A stretch of DNA of 64,000 nucleotides from the NCBI RefSeq assembly GCF_028331445.1, contig NZ_JAQMHX010000001.1, forward strand, positions 930,001 through 994,000. Direction: 5' to 3'. Each line of letters opens with the position of its first letter. Position 1 is the first letter of the stretch. Position numbers and translations under genes: made by a program. The notes beneath the pieces were generated by a model. The model was not told the DNA's origin. It made no database searches and saw only the letters and a list, made by a program, of their open reading frames with translations. This document shows, one piece after another, positions 27,465-36,310 of this stretch. This stretch comes from Candidatus Phyllobacterium onerii. GTDB taxonomy: Bacteria; Pseudomonadota; Alphaproteobacteria; Rhizobiales; Rhizobiaceae.

Positions 27465-28244
27465 CTAGTGGAAAATCGCCGCCAAGGAAGCGCGGCCACC
27501 TGCAAGTAGAGCTGAATGAAACGTCGGGCTTTGAGCGGTAAGGATTTCGAGTAGCCTTCCGGCAGGATAAACCGGGTTCTGTTCGATGGAATTCCACAAT
27601 TCCTGCGCCTTATCAAAATGCCCTTCCGCTGCGGCTATCAGCATGCGCTCAAATGTGCTGATTTTAAAAGGAAATTCATCTGCCTGACCGATAGAAGCAG
27701 CAAACGCTTCAAAGTCATCGAATGAGCTGACCTTCCTTAGGTTAGGTAGCACGTCTTCTTCGATCATCTCATACATGAAATCGATACTGGCAGGCTTGGT
27801 AATATCCCAAGGCACAACTTCCATGCGAACTTCATCATCCCGTTGTACAGGTCTTTCATGGTTTTGGTTGTGATCGGAGATTGCTCTTCTCATGTCCCAG
27901 GTTACAGGCATTCTTCCAACGCTACTCTGGTGATTATTGTCATGTTGAACCACTGATTCACCAATGACAGGAAAGCTTTTTAACTTTGAGAGTTCTCTGG
28001 GTTCAACATAAAAACCGTAGAGCCGCTCACTGCGTGCATTTTTCCACCGGCCTTGATTCAACAATATGAGATTGACCTCGGCAATTGTAACAAACTCATT
28101 TTTGTCACTGCTACGATCAATAAATATGCCCTTCAACATGTGTCGGACTGGTTTGAGGAAGAGAAATCTTCCCATCAAGACCAAATCCGGATTGCGGGCG
28201 AGCACGGGCTTAAGTGTTTGGAAAACCTGAGAAGTCGTTGTCAT
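27465..28244 (-). CDS. Uncharacterised protein, candidate immunity partner of the upstream toxin-like gene
   Basis: The 259-residue cytosolic protein has no signal peptide or membrane span. Its ATG overlaps the stop of the upstream gene (ATGA), so the two are translationally coupled, as expected for a toxin-immunity pair. It contains a middle region rich in His/Asn/Asp (VQHDNNHQSSVGRM) and an alpha-helical, acidic C-terminal half. I do not recognise a family. Sampled lines are 50% or less G+C (30 and 21 of 60), well below ldtR (35 of 60), suggesting recent acquisition. The immunity role is inferred from position only. Confidence 0.75.
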   Translation of the reverse strand: MTTTSQVFQTLKPVLARNPDLVLMGRFLFLKPVRHMLKGIFIDRSSDKNEFVTIAEVNLILLNQGRWKNARSERLYGFYVEPRELSKLKSFPVIGESVVQHDNNHQSSVGRMPVTWDMRRAISDHNQNHERPVQRDDEVRMEVVPWDITKPASIDFMYEMIEEDVLPNLRKVSSFDDFEAFAASIGQADEFPFKISTFERMLIAAAEGHFDKAQELWNSIEQNPVYPAGRLLEILTAQSPTFHSALLAGGRASLAAIFH

Positions 28245-29284
28245 TGTTCTAGGTTCACTTCTACAATGCGTACTTCCGGCATGGTTTCATGACGTCGCCG
28301 GACGGATTCGTATATTTCAACAGCACGGGCTAAGCTGATACCCGTTTTGCCAGTTTTGAGATCATAAACGCAAACAGTATTGTTGTAGATCTGGCCCCTG
28401 GTGTCGATTCGAATCGAACCTTTTTGACCGTACGTGGCACCCCTCAAATATCGCCTTGAATCATCTCCAACTTCTTCTTTGTATTTAACGTAAGACTCCT
28501 CTGCATAGAGCTCAGCAGATGTGCCCGCTGTTTTAACAACTTCCAGTTTCATCTTGTAATGCACGGCCGTTCCCCAGTCTGATGGCGATGTATATTTTAC
28601 CCTCGGCCCTGCCGCCTTTGCCGCCGTCTGAGCAAGCTCTTGCACCTGGCCAAACTCGGGGCAATATTGTTTTATTTCATCTTTTGTAGCCAGACGCACA
28701 CCCGATCTGAGCCGCATCTGAATTGGCTTGTTTTCATCGCCGCTTCCCCAATCCTTGGGTCGAAACAATATGATGGGCTGTTGCCGCGGATTGTTCTGTT
28801 TGGACAGGCGATTGAAGGTGGCAATACCGCCCTCGAAAGGCAGAGGGCTCGGAAACTCTTCCGGCTTTTTAAATAGTCGAGGCGCTGCCAAGCCGGTCGC
28901 TGCCCCTACGCCTGCGCCAGCCGCAAAACCACCGCCGCCACTACCCGCAGTGAGTAGTTCGAACTGGTTCAGTGGACCGCGATTATCCAAATACGCAACC
29001 TGGTTGGAAGAACCGCCGTTTTCGTCCGACCATCTCCCACTGGTTTCACCGCTGCCAGCCGGAACTCGCGGCTGATTGGGATCAAAATTTGCGCGAAGCT
29101 CCAACGTCTCCAGCAGATCGAGTTGCTCCAGCAGAATCTTCTGCTCGCGTCGAACACAGTCGGGTGCGCGGTAGTCAGACCCGAAGTGTGGAGCTAGCCT
29201 CTCCAGCGCAAAAATGACATTGTTTCCAGCGATCTGTGATTTCAGGCGGAGGATTGCGTATTCCGGTGTGTCAAAAATACTCAT
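28241..29284 (-). CDS. Polymorphic toxin-like protein with C-terminal PD-(D/E)xK-like nuclease domain
   Basis: The 347-residue protein has (1) an N-terminal helical part (1-65); (2) the linker FDPNQPRVPAGSGETSGRWS (67-86), a variant of the NPDQPRVPAG...GG.W motif I recall in many alphaproteobacterial toxin and phage-head proteins; (3) a Gly/Ala-rich stretch (113-135); and (4) a C-terminal domain with HYKMKLEVVK, YAEESY (260-265), GSIRIDTRG (D294) and CVYDLKTGKTG (D308-L-K310). The D...(D/E)xK pattern with a strand between is typical of restriction-endonuclease-like toxin domains. No signal peptide, so export would need a dedicated system (none is linked) or it acts inside. The downstream gene overlaps it. 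Confidence 0.8.
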   Translation of the reverse strand: MSIFDTPEYAILRLKSQIAGNNVIFALERLAPHFGSDYRAPDCVRREQKILLEQLDLLETLELRANFDPNQPRVPAGSGETSGRWSDENGGSSNQVAYLDNRGPLNQFELLTAGSGGGGFAAGAGVGAATGLAAPRLFKKPEEFPSPLPFEGGIATFNRLSKQNNPRQQPIILFRPKDWGSGDENKPIQMRLRSGVRLATKDEIKQYCPEFGQVQELAQTAAKAAGPRVKYTSPSDWGTAVHYKMKLEVVKTAGTSAELYAEESYVKYKEEVGDDSRRYLRGATYGQKGSIRIDTRGQIYNNTVCVYDLKTGKTGISLARAVEIYESVRRRHETMPEVRIVEVNLEQ

Positions 29285-29619
29285 GAATAAAATCCCTTAA
29301 GTAAAGGATCATATTCCTATTATCGGTCGCGGCCCGTCAATTCGTCTTTGGTCGTATTTCGCCAGGTTTTTCGAGATATCGACGCCGAAGAGACCCAGTC
29401 ATTAATCCGCCATATTGCCGTGGAAATGCCACAACACATATTCAGTGAAGTTCCATAGACAGCCGGAGAGGGCTGGTCGGCATTTGAACCATCACAATTG
29501 CGCGATCAGTGCGAATGTTGCTGTTTGTTAAGAGTGTTCCTGATAATTTTCGCGACCGGAGCTGTTTTTCTTTGTAAGCGGCGGGTTGACGGCAGATTTC
29601 CAGTTGGGTTGGACAAAAT
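29285..29619. other. Intergenic region between the toxin-like gene and the L,D-transpeptidase
   Basis: These 335 bases hold the divergent starts of the two genes. I see no coding frame with family character and no clear promoter. The frame open on the minus strand through 29442-29876 runs into the transpeptidase gene and is not credible. A CCTTAAGTAAAGG dyad lies close to the toxin gene start. Confidence 0.5.
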
Positions 29620-30900
29620 ATGAAGAAATTTGGATCATCAGCACTTGATCGCCGCGCCTTTTTGACTGGTGTGGCAACTGCTGGTCTTGCCGCAGTAACA
29701 ACATCGGCCTTTGCACAGCAGACGGATATTGGCGAAATTCTTGCCGCTCCGCGTCGCGGTAACTGGGATGACCAGTTTGATGCCCGCTCGACGACCCGTG
29801 CTAAAGTCGCCGGCTTCCAGCCGATCGCAAGCCGGGAGACGGTTTCCTTCACCGAGAGTGCGATCAATACATACAATCAGATTGTCAGCGGCGGCGGCTG
29901 GCCCACAGTGCAGCCGACAGTAAAGTTGCAGCTCGGCGTTGTTGATCCTTCCGTTCCTGCCATGCGCAAGCGCCTGATGATTTCCGGTGATCTTGCCGAA
30001 ACAGCCGGCTTATCGAATTCTTTCGACACATATGTCGATGCCGCAGTGAAGCGTTTTCAGTCGCGTCACGGTCTCCCGGCCGATGGCGTCATGGGGCAAT
30101 ATTCGCTCGCTGCAATGAATGTTCCGGCCGATATTCGCCTTGGCCAGTTGCACACCAACCTCGAACGCCTGCGCAAGCTTGCCAGCGACGATCAGGGCCC
30201 GCGCTACGTCATGGTCAACATTCCGGCAGCGCAGATCGAAGCCGTCGAGGCTGGCCGTGTCGCCCAGCGCCACACAGCCATCGTCGGCAAGATCGATCGC
30301 CAGACGCCAATTCTCGACTCCAAGATTCAGGAAGTCATCCTCAATCCTTACTGGACGGCGCCAAAGTCGATTATCCAGAAGGATATCATTCCGCTGATGC
30401 GCAAGGATCCGACCTATCTGACGCGCAACAAGATCAGGCTGTTCAACGAGCAGACACGCGAGGAAATTGCGCCGGAGACTGTAGATTGGAACACTGACGA
30501 TGCGGTCAAGCTGATGTTCCGCCAGGACCCGGGCAAGATCAACGCCATGTCCTCGACGAAGATCAACTTCCCGAATCAATATGCGGTTTATATGCACGAC
30601 ACGCCGCAACAGGGCATTTTCAACAAGCTTATGCGCTTCGACTCTTCGGGCTGCGTGCGTGTCCAGAATGTTCGCGACCTGAACGTCTGGCTGTTGCGCG
30701 ACACGCCGGGCTGGGATCGCCAGACGATGGAAGCGACGATCAAGACTGGCGTCAATACGCCGATTGCAGTCACCAATCCGGTGCCTTTGCATTTTGTTTA
30801 TGTCAGCGCCTGGTCAACCGGCGATGGCGTGGTCCACCTGCGTGACGACATCTATGAGATGGACGGACAGGCCGCCCTGTCGATCGGAACGAACACCTGA
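29620..30900 (+). CDS. Tat-exported L,D-transpeptidase (YkuD family, LdtP-like)
   Basis: The 426-residue protein has a Tat signal ([15 protein letters not shown], cleavage near AFA). A peptidoglycan-binding type 1 domain lies around 105-165, containing [18 protein letters not shown]. The YkuD domain (about 195-370) has His326 in YMHDT and the catalytic Cys345 in [11 protein letters not shown]. It makes 3-3 cross-links, or attaches outer-membrane proteins, in the periplasm. It is the expected target of LdtR but is separated from ldtR by the 2-gene insert. A strong terminator follows. Confidence 0.92.
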   Translation: MKKFGSSALDRRAFLTGVATAGLAAVTTSAFAQQTDIGEILAAPRRGNWDDQFDARSTTRAKVAGFQPIASRETVSFTESAINTYNQIVSGGGWPTVQPTVKLQLGVVDPSVPAMRKRLMISGDLAETAGLSNSFDTYVDAAVKRFQSRHGLPADGVMGQYSLAAMNVPADIRLGQLHTNLERLRKLASDDQGPRYVMVNIPAAQIEAVEAGRVAQRHTAIVGKIDRQTPILDSKIQEVILNPYWTAPKSIIQKDIIPLMRKDPTYLTRNKIRLFNEQTREEIAPETVDWNTDDAVKLMFRQDPGKINAMSSTKINFPNQYAVYMHDTPQQGIFNKLMRFDSSGCVRVQNVRDLNVWLLRDTPGWDRQTMEATIKTGVNTPIAVTNPVPLHFVYVSAWSTGDGVVHLRDDIYEMDGQAALSIGTNT

Positions 30901-30918
30901 TCAATACCGCCATATGCC

Positions 30919-30954
30919 TAACAAAAAGACCGCCTTCGGGCGGTCTTTTTGTTA
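30919..30954. terminator. Strong bidirectional terminator
   Basis: The 16-bp perfect stem (30919-30934 with 30939-30954) has a TTCG tetraloop, flanked by A- and T-runs (CAAAAAGACCGCC/GGCGGTCTTTTTG). It ends the L,D-transpeptidase transcript. Confidence 0.93.
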
Positions 30955-31070
30955 GGGCGGTTTCGGGCTATTGCTTTTCGCGTACCGGCCATTGGCCTTG
31001 GGTAATTAAGTATGATAATGCGCCGCAATTACCTATGAATTCCCCACCGGCAAATGAGGGTCCTGTCACC

Positions 31071-32363
31071 ATGTCGAATGCAGATTCATTTTTCAACGCA
31101 TCGCTCGAAGAAATCGATCCGGAGATTTTCAGCTCCATCCGCAAGGAACTTGGCCGTCAGCGCCATGAGATCGAGCTGATCGCATCGGAAAACATCGTGT
31201 CGCGCGCGGTGCTGGAAGCACAGGGCTCGATCATGACCAACAAATATGCCGAGGGCTATCCGGGCAAGCGCTATTACGGCGGCTGCCAGTTCGTCGACAT
31301 TGCCGAAGAACTGGCGATCGAGCGTGCCAAGCAGCTGTTTGGCTGCGAATTTGCCAATGTCCAGCCGAATTCCGGCAGCCAGATGAACCAGGCGGTCTTT
31401 CTGGCCCTGCTACAACCGGGCGACACGTTCATGGGTCTCGATCTCAATTCAGGAGGCCACCTTACCCACGGTTCGCCAGTCAACATGTCCGGTAAATGGT
31501 TCAAGGTCGTCTCCTATGGCGTACGACAGGACGATCACCTCCTCGACATGGATGCGATTGAGAAACAAGCGCGTGAGACCAGGCCAAAATTGATCCTCGC
31601 CGGCGGCACCGCCTATTCGCGCATCTGGGATTGGAAGCGTTTTCGCGAAATCGCAGATAGCGTCGGCGCTTATCTTATGGTCGATATGGCGCATATCGCT
31701 GGTCTCGTTGCTGCTGGCGTGCACCCGTCTCCCGTCCCGCATGCGCACGTCGTCACCACGACGACACACAAATCGTTGCGCGGACCGCGCGGTGGCATGA
31801 TCCTCAGCAATGACCCGGAGATCGCCAAGAAGATGAATTCGGCCGTGTTCCCCGGGCTTCAGGGTGGCCCGCTCATGCATGTCATCGCTGCGAAGGCCGT
31901 TGCATTCGGTGAAGCGTTGAAGCCGGAATTCAAGACCTATGCCCAGAATGTCGCCGCCAACGCGAAAACGCTGGCCGAGACATTGAAGAAGAACGGCCTA
32001 GATATTGTCTCCGGCGGCACCGATAATCATCTGATGCTGGTCGATTTGCGCCCGAAGAATGCAACCGGCAAACGTGCCGAAGCAGCACTCGGACGGGCCA
32101 ACATCACCTGCAACAAGAACGGCATCCCGTTCGATCCGGAAAAGCCTTTCGTTACGTCCGGCGTTCGCCTCGGCACACCGGCCGGAACGACACGTGGTTT
32201 CGGTGCGGCAGAATTCACCGAAATCGGCGATCTGATCTCAGAAGTTCTGGACGGCCTGAAAGTGGCCAATTCCGACGAGGGGAATGCAGCGGTAGAAAAA
32301 GCGGTTCAGCAGAAGGTCGTTACGCTGACGGACCGCTTCCCGCTCTATCCATACCTTGGATAA
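31071..32363 (+). CDS. glyA: Serine hydroxymethyltransferase
   Basis: The 430-residue PLP enzyme interconverts serine and glycine with transfer of a one-carbon unit to tetrahydrofolate. The PLP-binding lysine is Lys234 in [25 protein letters not shown] and [14 protein letters not shown] mark the substrate region. The ATG at 31071 follows GAGGG at 31056; the in-frame ATG at 31035 would add 12 residues. A terminator follows. Confidence 0.95.
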   Translation: MSNADSFFNASLEEIDPEIFSSIRKELGRQRHEIELIASENIVSRAVLEAQGSIMTNKYAEGYPGKRYYGGCQFVDIAEELAIERAKQLFGCEFANVQPNSGSQMNQAVFLALLQPGDTFMGLDLNSGGHLTHGSPVNMSGKWFKVVSYGVRQDDHLLDMDAIEKQARETRPKLILAGGTAYSRIWDWKRFREIADSVGAYLMVDMAHIAGLVAAGVHPSPVPHAHVVTTTTHKSLRGPRGGMILSNDPEIAKKMNSAVFPGLQGGPLMHVIAAKAVAFGEALKPEFKTYAQNVAANAKTLAETLKKNGLDIVSGGTDNHLMLVDLRPKNATGKRAEAALGRANITCNKNGIPFDPEKPFVTSGVRLGTPAGTTRGFGAAEFTEIGDLISEVLDGLKVANSDEGNAAVEKAVQQKVVTLTDRFPLYPYLG

Positions 32364-32372
32364 TACTGTGGC

Positions 32373-32402
32373 AACAATCTCCCCGGCAGCGGGGAGATTG
32401 TT
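32373..32402 (+). terminator. Terminator after glyA
   Basis: A perfect 12-bp stem (AACAATCTCCCC with GGGGAGATTGTT) and a six-base loop lie just after the glyA stop; the short T-rich tail is weak. Confidence 0.7.
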
Positions 32403-32509
32403 CTCCTACGTCTATTGGTTGACAGTTCGTATCGCAGGAACGCTTTAATCTCGCACCGAAAGACACTATCTTTGCAGCGATTTTAGAATCGTGTTCAGAG
32501 AGCTCATCG

Positions 32510-32992
32510 ATGCGTTGTCCCTATTGCCAGTCCGAAGATACTCAGGTGAAAGACTCCCGCCCTGCGGAAGATGGTGCCGTAATCAGGCGCCGGCGTGTCT
32601 GTCCCGATTGCGGTGGACGTTTCACCACCTTCGAACGCGTGCAATTGCGTGACCTTTCCGTCGTCAAGAAAAACGGCCGCAAGGTTGCTTTCGATCGCGA
32701 CAAGCTGATGCGTTCGGTCGAAATCGCATTGCGCAAGCGGCAGGTCGATCCCGAGCGAGTGGAACGCGCCGTATCCGGCATCGTTCGCCAGCTGGAAAGC
32801 TCCGGCGAGCCGGAGGTCAGCTCCGATGAGATTGGCCGGCTGGTGATGGACGCGCTGAAGGGCATCGACGATATTGCCTATATCCGCTTTGCTTCGGTTT
32901 ATCGCAATTTCCGCGAGGCCAAGGACTTCCACGATGTCATCGATGAGATTACAGCCGGTGACATAGCAGCCGAGCCTGTCAAGGACGAATGA
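32510..32992 (+). CDS. nrdR: Transcriptional repressor NrdR
   Basis: The 160-residue regulator of ribonucleotide reductase genes has an N-terminal zinc ribbon (Cys3, Cys6, Cys31, Cys34 in CPYC and CPDC) and an ATP-cone ([20 protein letters not shown]). It senses ATP/dATP and binds NrdR boxes upstream of nrd genes. It begins the rib operon; its stop overlaps the ribD start (ATGA). Confidence 0.96.
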   Translation: MRCPYCQSEDTQVKDSRPAEDGAVIRRRRVCPDCGGRFTTFERVQLRDLSVVKKNGRKVAFDRDKLMRSVEIALRKRQVDPERVERAVSGIVRQLESSGEPEVSSDEIGRLVMDALKGIDDIAYIRFASVYRNFREAKDFHDVIDEITAGDIAAEPVKDE

Positions 32993-34095
32993 GTCCGATG
33001 ACTGTTTCCGAACTTGATCGCCGCTACATGGCAGCGGCCATTCGCTTGTCACGCAGTCATCAGGGGCTGACTGGAACAAATCCCTCCGTCGCGACACTGA
33101 TCGTCAAGGACGGCGTGATTCTCGGCCGCGGCGTTACCGCCATAGGTGGGCGCCCGCATGCGGAAACACAGGCTCTGCTCGAAGCTGGCGAGAAAGCCCG
33201 CGGCGCCACAGCCTACGTGACATTGGAGCCGTGTGCCCACCACGGCAGGACTCCCCCTTGCGCCAATGCGCTGGTAACGGCTGGTGTGATCCGGGTGGTC
33301 TCGGCTGCAAGCGATCCCGACGAACGCGTGGCTGGCAAAGGTTATGCCATCTTGCGCGCTGCCGGCATCGACGTTGAGGAAAATGTGCTCCGGGCAGAAG
33401 CCGCCGATTATTTGGCCGGTTACCTGATTCGATCTTCGAAAAAACGCCCTGAAGTGACTCTAAAGATTGCGCTTTCGAGCGACGGATTCATCGGCACCAA
33501 GGGGCATGGACAGGTTGAGATCACCGGTCCGGTATCTCGCGCGCAGGTTCACCTCATGCGCGCCGAGTCCGATGCAATCCTGGTCGGTATCGGAACGGTT
33601 CTTGCCGACGATCCGCTGCTGACGTGTCGCTTGCCGGGCCTGGAACACCGTTCGCCCATCCGCATTGTGCTCGATAGCCGGCTTCGTTTACCGCTCGATA
33701 GCTCCCTGGTCAGAACTGCTGGCACTGTTCCAGTTTGGATCGCCGCCAATGCCGAAGCCGATCCGGTCAAACGTCAGGCATTGGAAGCCGCTGGTTGCCG
33801 CATCCTCGCGACCGAAACCGATTGCGGCGCGACCGCACTGCCGGAATTGCTGGACGATCTTGCGGCACAGGGCGTCGCAACGTTGATGGTTGAAGGTGGT
33901 GCGACCGTCGCCGGCTCGTTCCTGCAGGAAGATCTGGTGGATCGTCTGGCTCTCTTCGAAGGTCCGTCTGCAATTGGTAGTGAAGGCGGGGTTGTAGTAC
34001 CTGCACTGCAATCCCATATGGCTCGTGGTTTCAACCTGTCACATGAATATCGCTTCGGTGAAGACCGCTACAGCGAATATGTCAGACCTCTCTAG
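32989..34095 (+). CDS. ribD: Bifunctional riboflavin biosynthesis deaminase/reductase
   Basis: The 368-residue protein catalyses the second and third steps of the riboflavin pathway. The deaminase half holds the zinc site HAE (57-59) and [11 protein letters not shown] (81-91). The reductase half (about 155 on) has the NADPH-binding region and the [11 protein letters not shown] motif. It overlaps nrdR by four bases and is the second gene of the operon. Confidence 0.95.
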   Translation: MSPMTVSELDRRYMAAAIRLSRSHQGLTGTNPSVATLIVKDGVILGRGVTAIGGRPHAETQALLEAGEKARGATAYVTLEPCAHHGRTPPCANALVTAGVIRVVSAASDPDERVAGKGYAILRAAGIDVEENVLRAEAADYLAGYLIRSSKKRPEVTLKIALSSDGFIGTKGHGQVEITGPVSRAQVHLMRAESDAILVGIGTVLADDPLLTCRLPGLEHRSPIRIVLDSRLRLPLDSSLVRTAGTVPVWIAANAEADPVKRQALEAAGCRILATETDCGATALPELLDDLAAQGVATLMVEGGATVAGSFLQEDLVDRLALFEGPSAIGSEGGVVVPALQSHMARGFNLSHEYRFGEDRYSEYVRPL

Positions 34096-34105
34096 GGAAT
34101 CGCGG

Positions 34106-34720
34106 ATGTTTACGGGAATTGTAACGGATATTGGCAGGATAGGTCAGGTGAAGCCGCTCAATGAAGGCGTGCTGCTGCGCGTCGAGACCAATTACGACCC
34201 GGAAACGATCGAGATCGGTGCATCGATTTCATGCTCCGGCGTTTGCCTCACCGTAACGACCCTTCCCGAAAGAGGCTCCAATGCGCGCTGGTTTGAGGCC
34301 GAAGCCTGGGAAGAAGCGCTGCGACTCACCACCATATCCGGCTGGAAGACAGGAACACGCATCAATCTCGAGCGCTCGCTCAAACTCGGTGACGAGATGG
34401 GCGGCCATCTTGTATCCGGTCATATCGACGCGATGGCGGAAATCATCAAGCGTGAGGACGAGGGCGATGCGGTTCGTTTCACACTGCGTGTTCCCGGGCA
34501 ACTTGCACGGTTCATTGCACAAAAGGGTTCCGTCGCGCTTGATGGTACGTCGCTAACGGTCAACGGTGTCAATGGCAACGAGTTCGATGTTCTCCTCATT
34601 CGTCATTCGCTGGAAGTGACCACTTGGGGCGATCGCAAGGTTGGCGACAGGGTCAATATCGAGATAGATCAGATGGCGCGATACGCTGCACGGCTTGCAG
34701 AATATCCGAAATCAGCCTAG
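34106..34720 (+). CDS. ribE: Riboflavin synthase alpha subunit
   Basis: The 204-residue enzyme dismutates 6,7-dimethyl-8-ribityllumazine to riboflavin. Start at 34106 (MFTGIV, the invariant N-terminus), behind AGGGA, 10 bases after ribD. Two lumazine-binding repeats of about 95 residues are recognisable: the first ends near GWKTGTRINLERSL, the second begins GGHLVSGHIDAMAEI. Confidence 0.94.
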   Translation: MFTGIVTDIGRIGQVKPLNEGVLLRVETNYDPETIEIGASISCSGVCLTVTTLPERGSNARWFEAEAWEEALRLTTISGWKTGTRINLERSLKLGDEMGGHLVSGHIDAMAEIIKREDEGDAVRFTLRVPGQLARFIAQKGSVALDGTSLTVNGVNGNEFDVLLIRHSLEVTTWGDRKVGDRVNIEIDQMARYAARLAEYPKSA

Positions 34721-34771
34721 GACCTGAACCAACGCGGAAATCATCCGCAACCAGTTTCCCTTGGAGCTATC

Positions 34772-35233
34772 ATGTCGAAAAAAAAGGCGCGTGCGCCACA
34801 TCTGTTGATCGTGGAAGCGCGATTCTATGAAGATTTGTCGGATGCCCTCCTGAATGGTGCAAAATTGGCCCTCGATGAAGCCAATGCCACCTATGATGTT
34901 GTTACCGTTCCCGGCGCACTCGAGGTGCCAGCTGTCATTTCCTTTGCCCTTGATGGTGCGGAGGATGGCGGGACCGAGTATGATGGTTATGTGGCGCTGG
35001 GCACGGTCATCCGCGGCGAGACCTATCATTTTGATATCGTCGCCAATGAATCCTGTCGCGCGCTGATGGACCTCGCTGTCGAGGAAAGCATCGCCATCGG
35101 CAATGGCATCCTGACTGTCGAAAATGAAGAGCAGGCATGGGTGCGCGCACGGCGTGAGGACAAGGACAAAGGTGGCTTTGCGGCACGCGCTGCATTGACC
35201 ATGATTGCCCTCAAGGACAAGCTCGGAGCCTGA
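34772..35233 (+). CDS. ribH: 6,7-dimethyl-8-ribityllumazine synthase
   Basis: The 153-residue enzyme condenses the ribityl-amino-pyrimidine with 3,4-dihydroxy-2-butanone-4-phosphate. Motifs are [28 protein letters not shown] (catalytic His) and the terminal [13 protein letters not shown]. It precedes nusB by three bases. No FMN riboswitch is visible in the upstream spacer. Confidence 0.95.
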   Translation: MSKKKARAPHLLIVEARFYEDLSDALLNGAKLALDEANATYDVVTVPGALEVPAVISFALDGAEDGGTEYDGYVALGTVIRGETYHFDIVANESCRALMDLAVEESIAIGNGILTVENEEQAWVRARREDKDKGGFAARAALTMIALKDKLGA

Positions 35234-35236
35234 TCG

Positions 35237-35743
35237 ATGCCTTCTCCAAAAGACGAGCAAAGCCCCCTCGTGAAGACCGCGAATAAACGTGGCGTTGCTC
35301 GGCTGGCCGCAGTCCAAGCCCTCTATCAGATGGATGTAGCGGGTACAGGCGTGCTTGAGGTCGTAGCTGAATACGAGGAACACCGTCTCGGCAAGGAAGT
35401 AGACGGCAAGCAATATCTCGATGCCGACCCGCAATGGTTTCGCGCCATTGTCTCAGGCGTCGTTGCCGATCAGACTACGCTGGATCCAATGATCCGTCAG
35501 GCTCTGACCGAAGACTGGCCGCTATCACGCCTTGATTCGACGCTGCGTGCGATCCTGCGGGCCGGCATATGGGAACTGAAGAACAAGGCTGATGTCCCAA
35601 CGGCTGTCATCGTGTCGGAATATGTCGACATCGCCAAGGCGTTTTATTCGGAAGAAGAACCAAAGCTGGTCAATGCTGTTCTGGATCGGCTTGCTTTTGA
35701 ACTTCGCGGTGAGAGCAAGGGTGTTAAAGGCCCCCGGCGCTAA
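35237..35743 (+). CDS. nusB: Transcription antitermination factor NusB
   Basis: The 168-residue protein binds BoxA RNA with S10 to support rRNA antitermination. The fold is evident in [13 protein letters not shown] and the core [22 protein letters not shown]. The C-terminus carries a short basic tail. The gene ends the rib operon; the tiny convergent gene on the minus strand overlaps its stop by four bases. Confidence 0.93.
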   Translation: MPSPKDEQSPLVKTANKRGVARLAAVQALYQMDVAGTGVLEVVAEYEEHRLGKEVDGKQYLDADPQWFRAIVSGVVADQTTLDPMIRQALTEDWPLSRLDSTLRAILRAGIWELKNKADVPTAVIVSEYVDIAKAFYSEEEPKLVNAVLDRLAFELRGESKGVKGPRR

Positions 35744-35859
35744 TGGCGGTCGCGGGGATTTTCCTTAGCGTTCCTGTCGATTATATAGAGACCAACAAGC
35801 CCAAAGATCAGAGCCGAGATAGGCATCGCAAGAAGCCAAAGCGTTTGAAACGTGGTCAT
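35740..35859 (-). CDS. 39-residue single-span membrane protein (small ORF)
   Basis: The ATG at 35859 overlaps the stop of the gene above as ATGA, and a good ribosome binding site (AGAGGA) precedes it. Translation gives a short hydrophilic start, one hydrophobic helix ([14 protein letters not shown] at about 16-29) and a basic tail ending RDRH. The stop (TAG, 35740-35742) overlaps the nusB stop. The coupling and the membrane character are why I call it; function unknown. Confidence 0.65.
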   Translation of the reverse strand: MTTFQTLWLLAMPISALIFGLVGLYIIDRNAKENPRDRH

Positions 35860-36107
35860 GATCTCATCCTCTTAAGGACAACACTCGCGATATAATGTAG
35901 GGCGAAAGCAGCCAGAATACAGATGGTGCTGGTAAACAGCAACAGCGGCCTCGGACTTGTCGAGCCATTGAAACTTGAAATCAACGGGGCCAAACCTCGT
36001 ACTGCAAAAACCGCTACTCCCAACCCGTTCAAAAATGTTGCAAACAATTTGATACGTTCGTTGTAAATAACCTCCACAGGCAGACCTTTATCGCTATCCG
36101 CCTCCAT
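35856..36107 (-). CDS. Small two-span membrane protein
   Basis: The 83-residue protein has two hydrophobic helices (about 22-44 and 53-75) and a basic C-terminus (KRMRS). Its stop overlaps the start of the 39-residue gene (ATGA), so the two form a coupled pair between nusB and hppA. No family recognised. Confidence 0.7.
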   Translation of the reverse strand: MEADSDKGLPVEVIYNERIKLFATFLNGLGVAVFAVRGLAPLISSFNGSTSPRPLLLFTSTICILAAFALHYIASVVLKRMRS

Positions 36108-36310
36108 TTATGCCGCTCGACTCCCGTTCTGCCTAGCCCTACTTTCGTCTTGCGTTTCGCTAAGATGCGAAAGACCTTGACGTTTTCACATTTGCTTCGC
36201 TACTCCTTACACATACGGTCGCGTTTCTGCCGGCCTGGCGGATTTCTTTGTGTGCCGTACCGAACGTGACCCGGGGAGGGGTTTTTCCGGTCAAAATCTG
36301 AGGGAGTGGC

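Noticed and set aside
28411-28440. Sequence resembling a tRNA T-arm (ATTCGAATCGAAC)
   Set aside because: No acceptor or anticodon stem can be built around it, and it lies within the toxin-like gene.
29442-29876. Minus-strand open frame of 144 residues over the start of the L,D-transpeptidase
   Set aside because: It overlaps a clear gene with Tat signal and active-site motifs, and its own sequence is low-complexity Arg/Ser/Pro with no domain.
34721-34771. Possible FMN riboswitch before ribH
   Set aside because: The spacer is only 51 bases and lacks the conserved FMN-element sequences and room for the aptamer.
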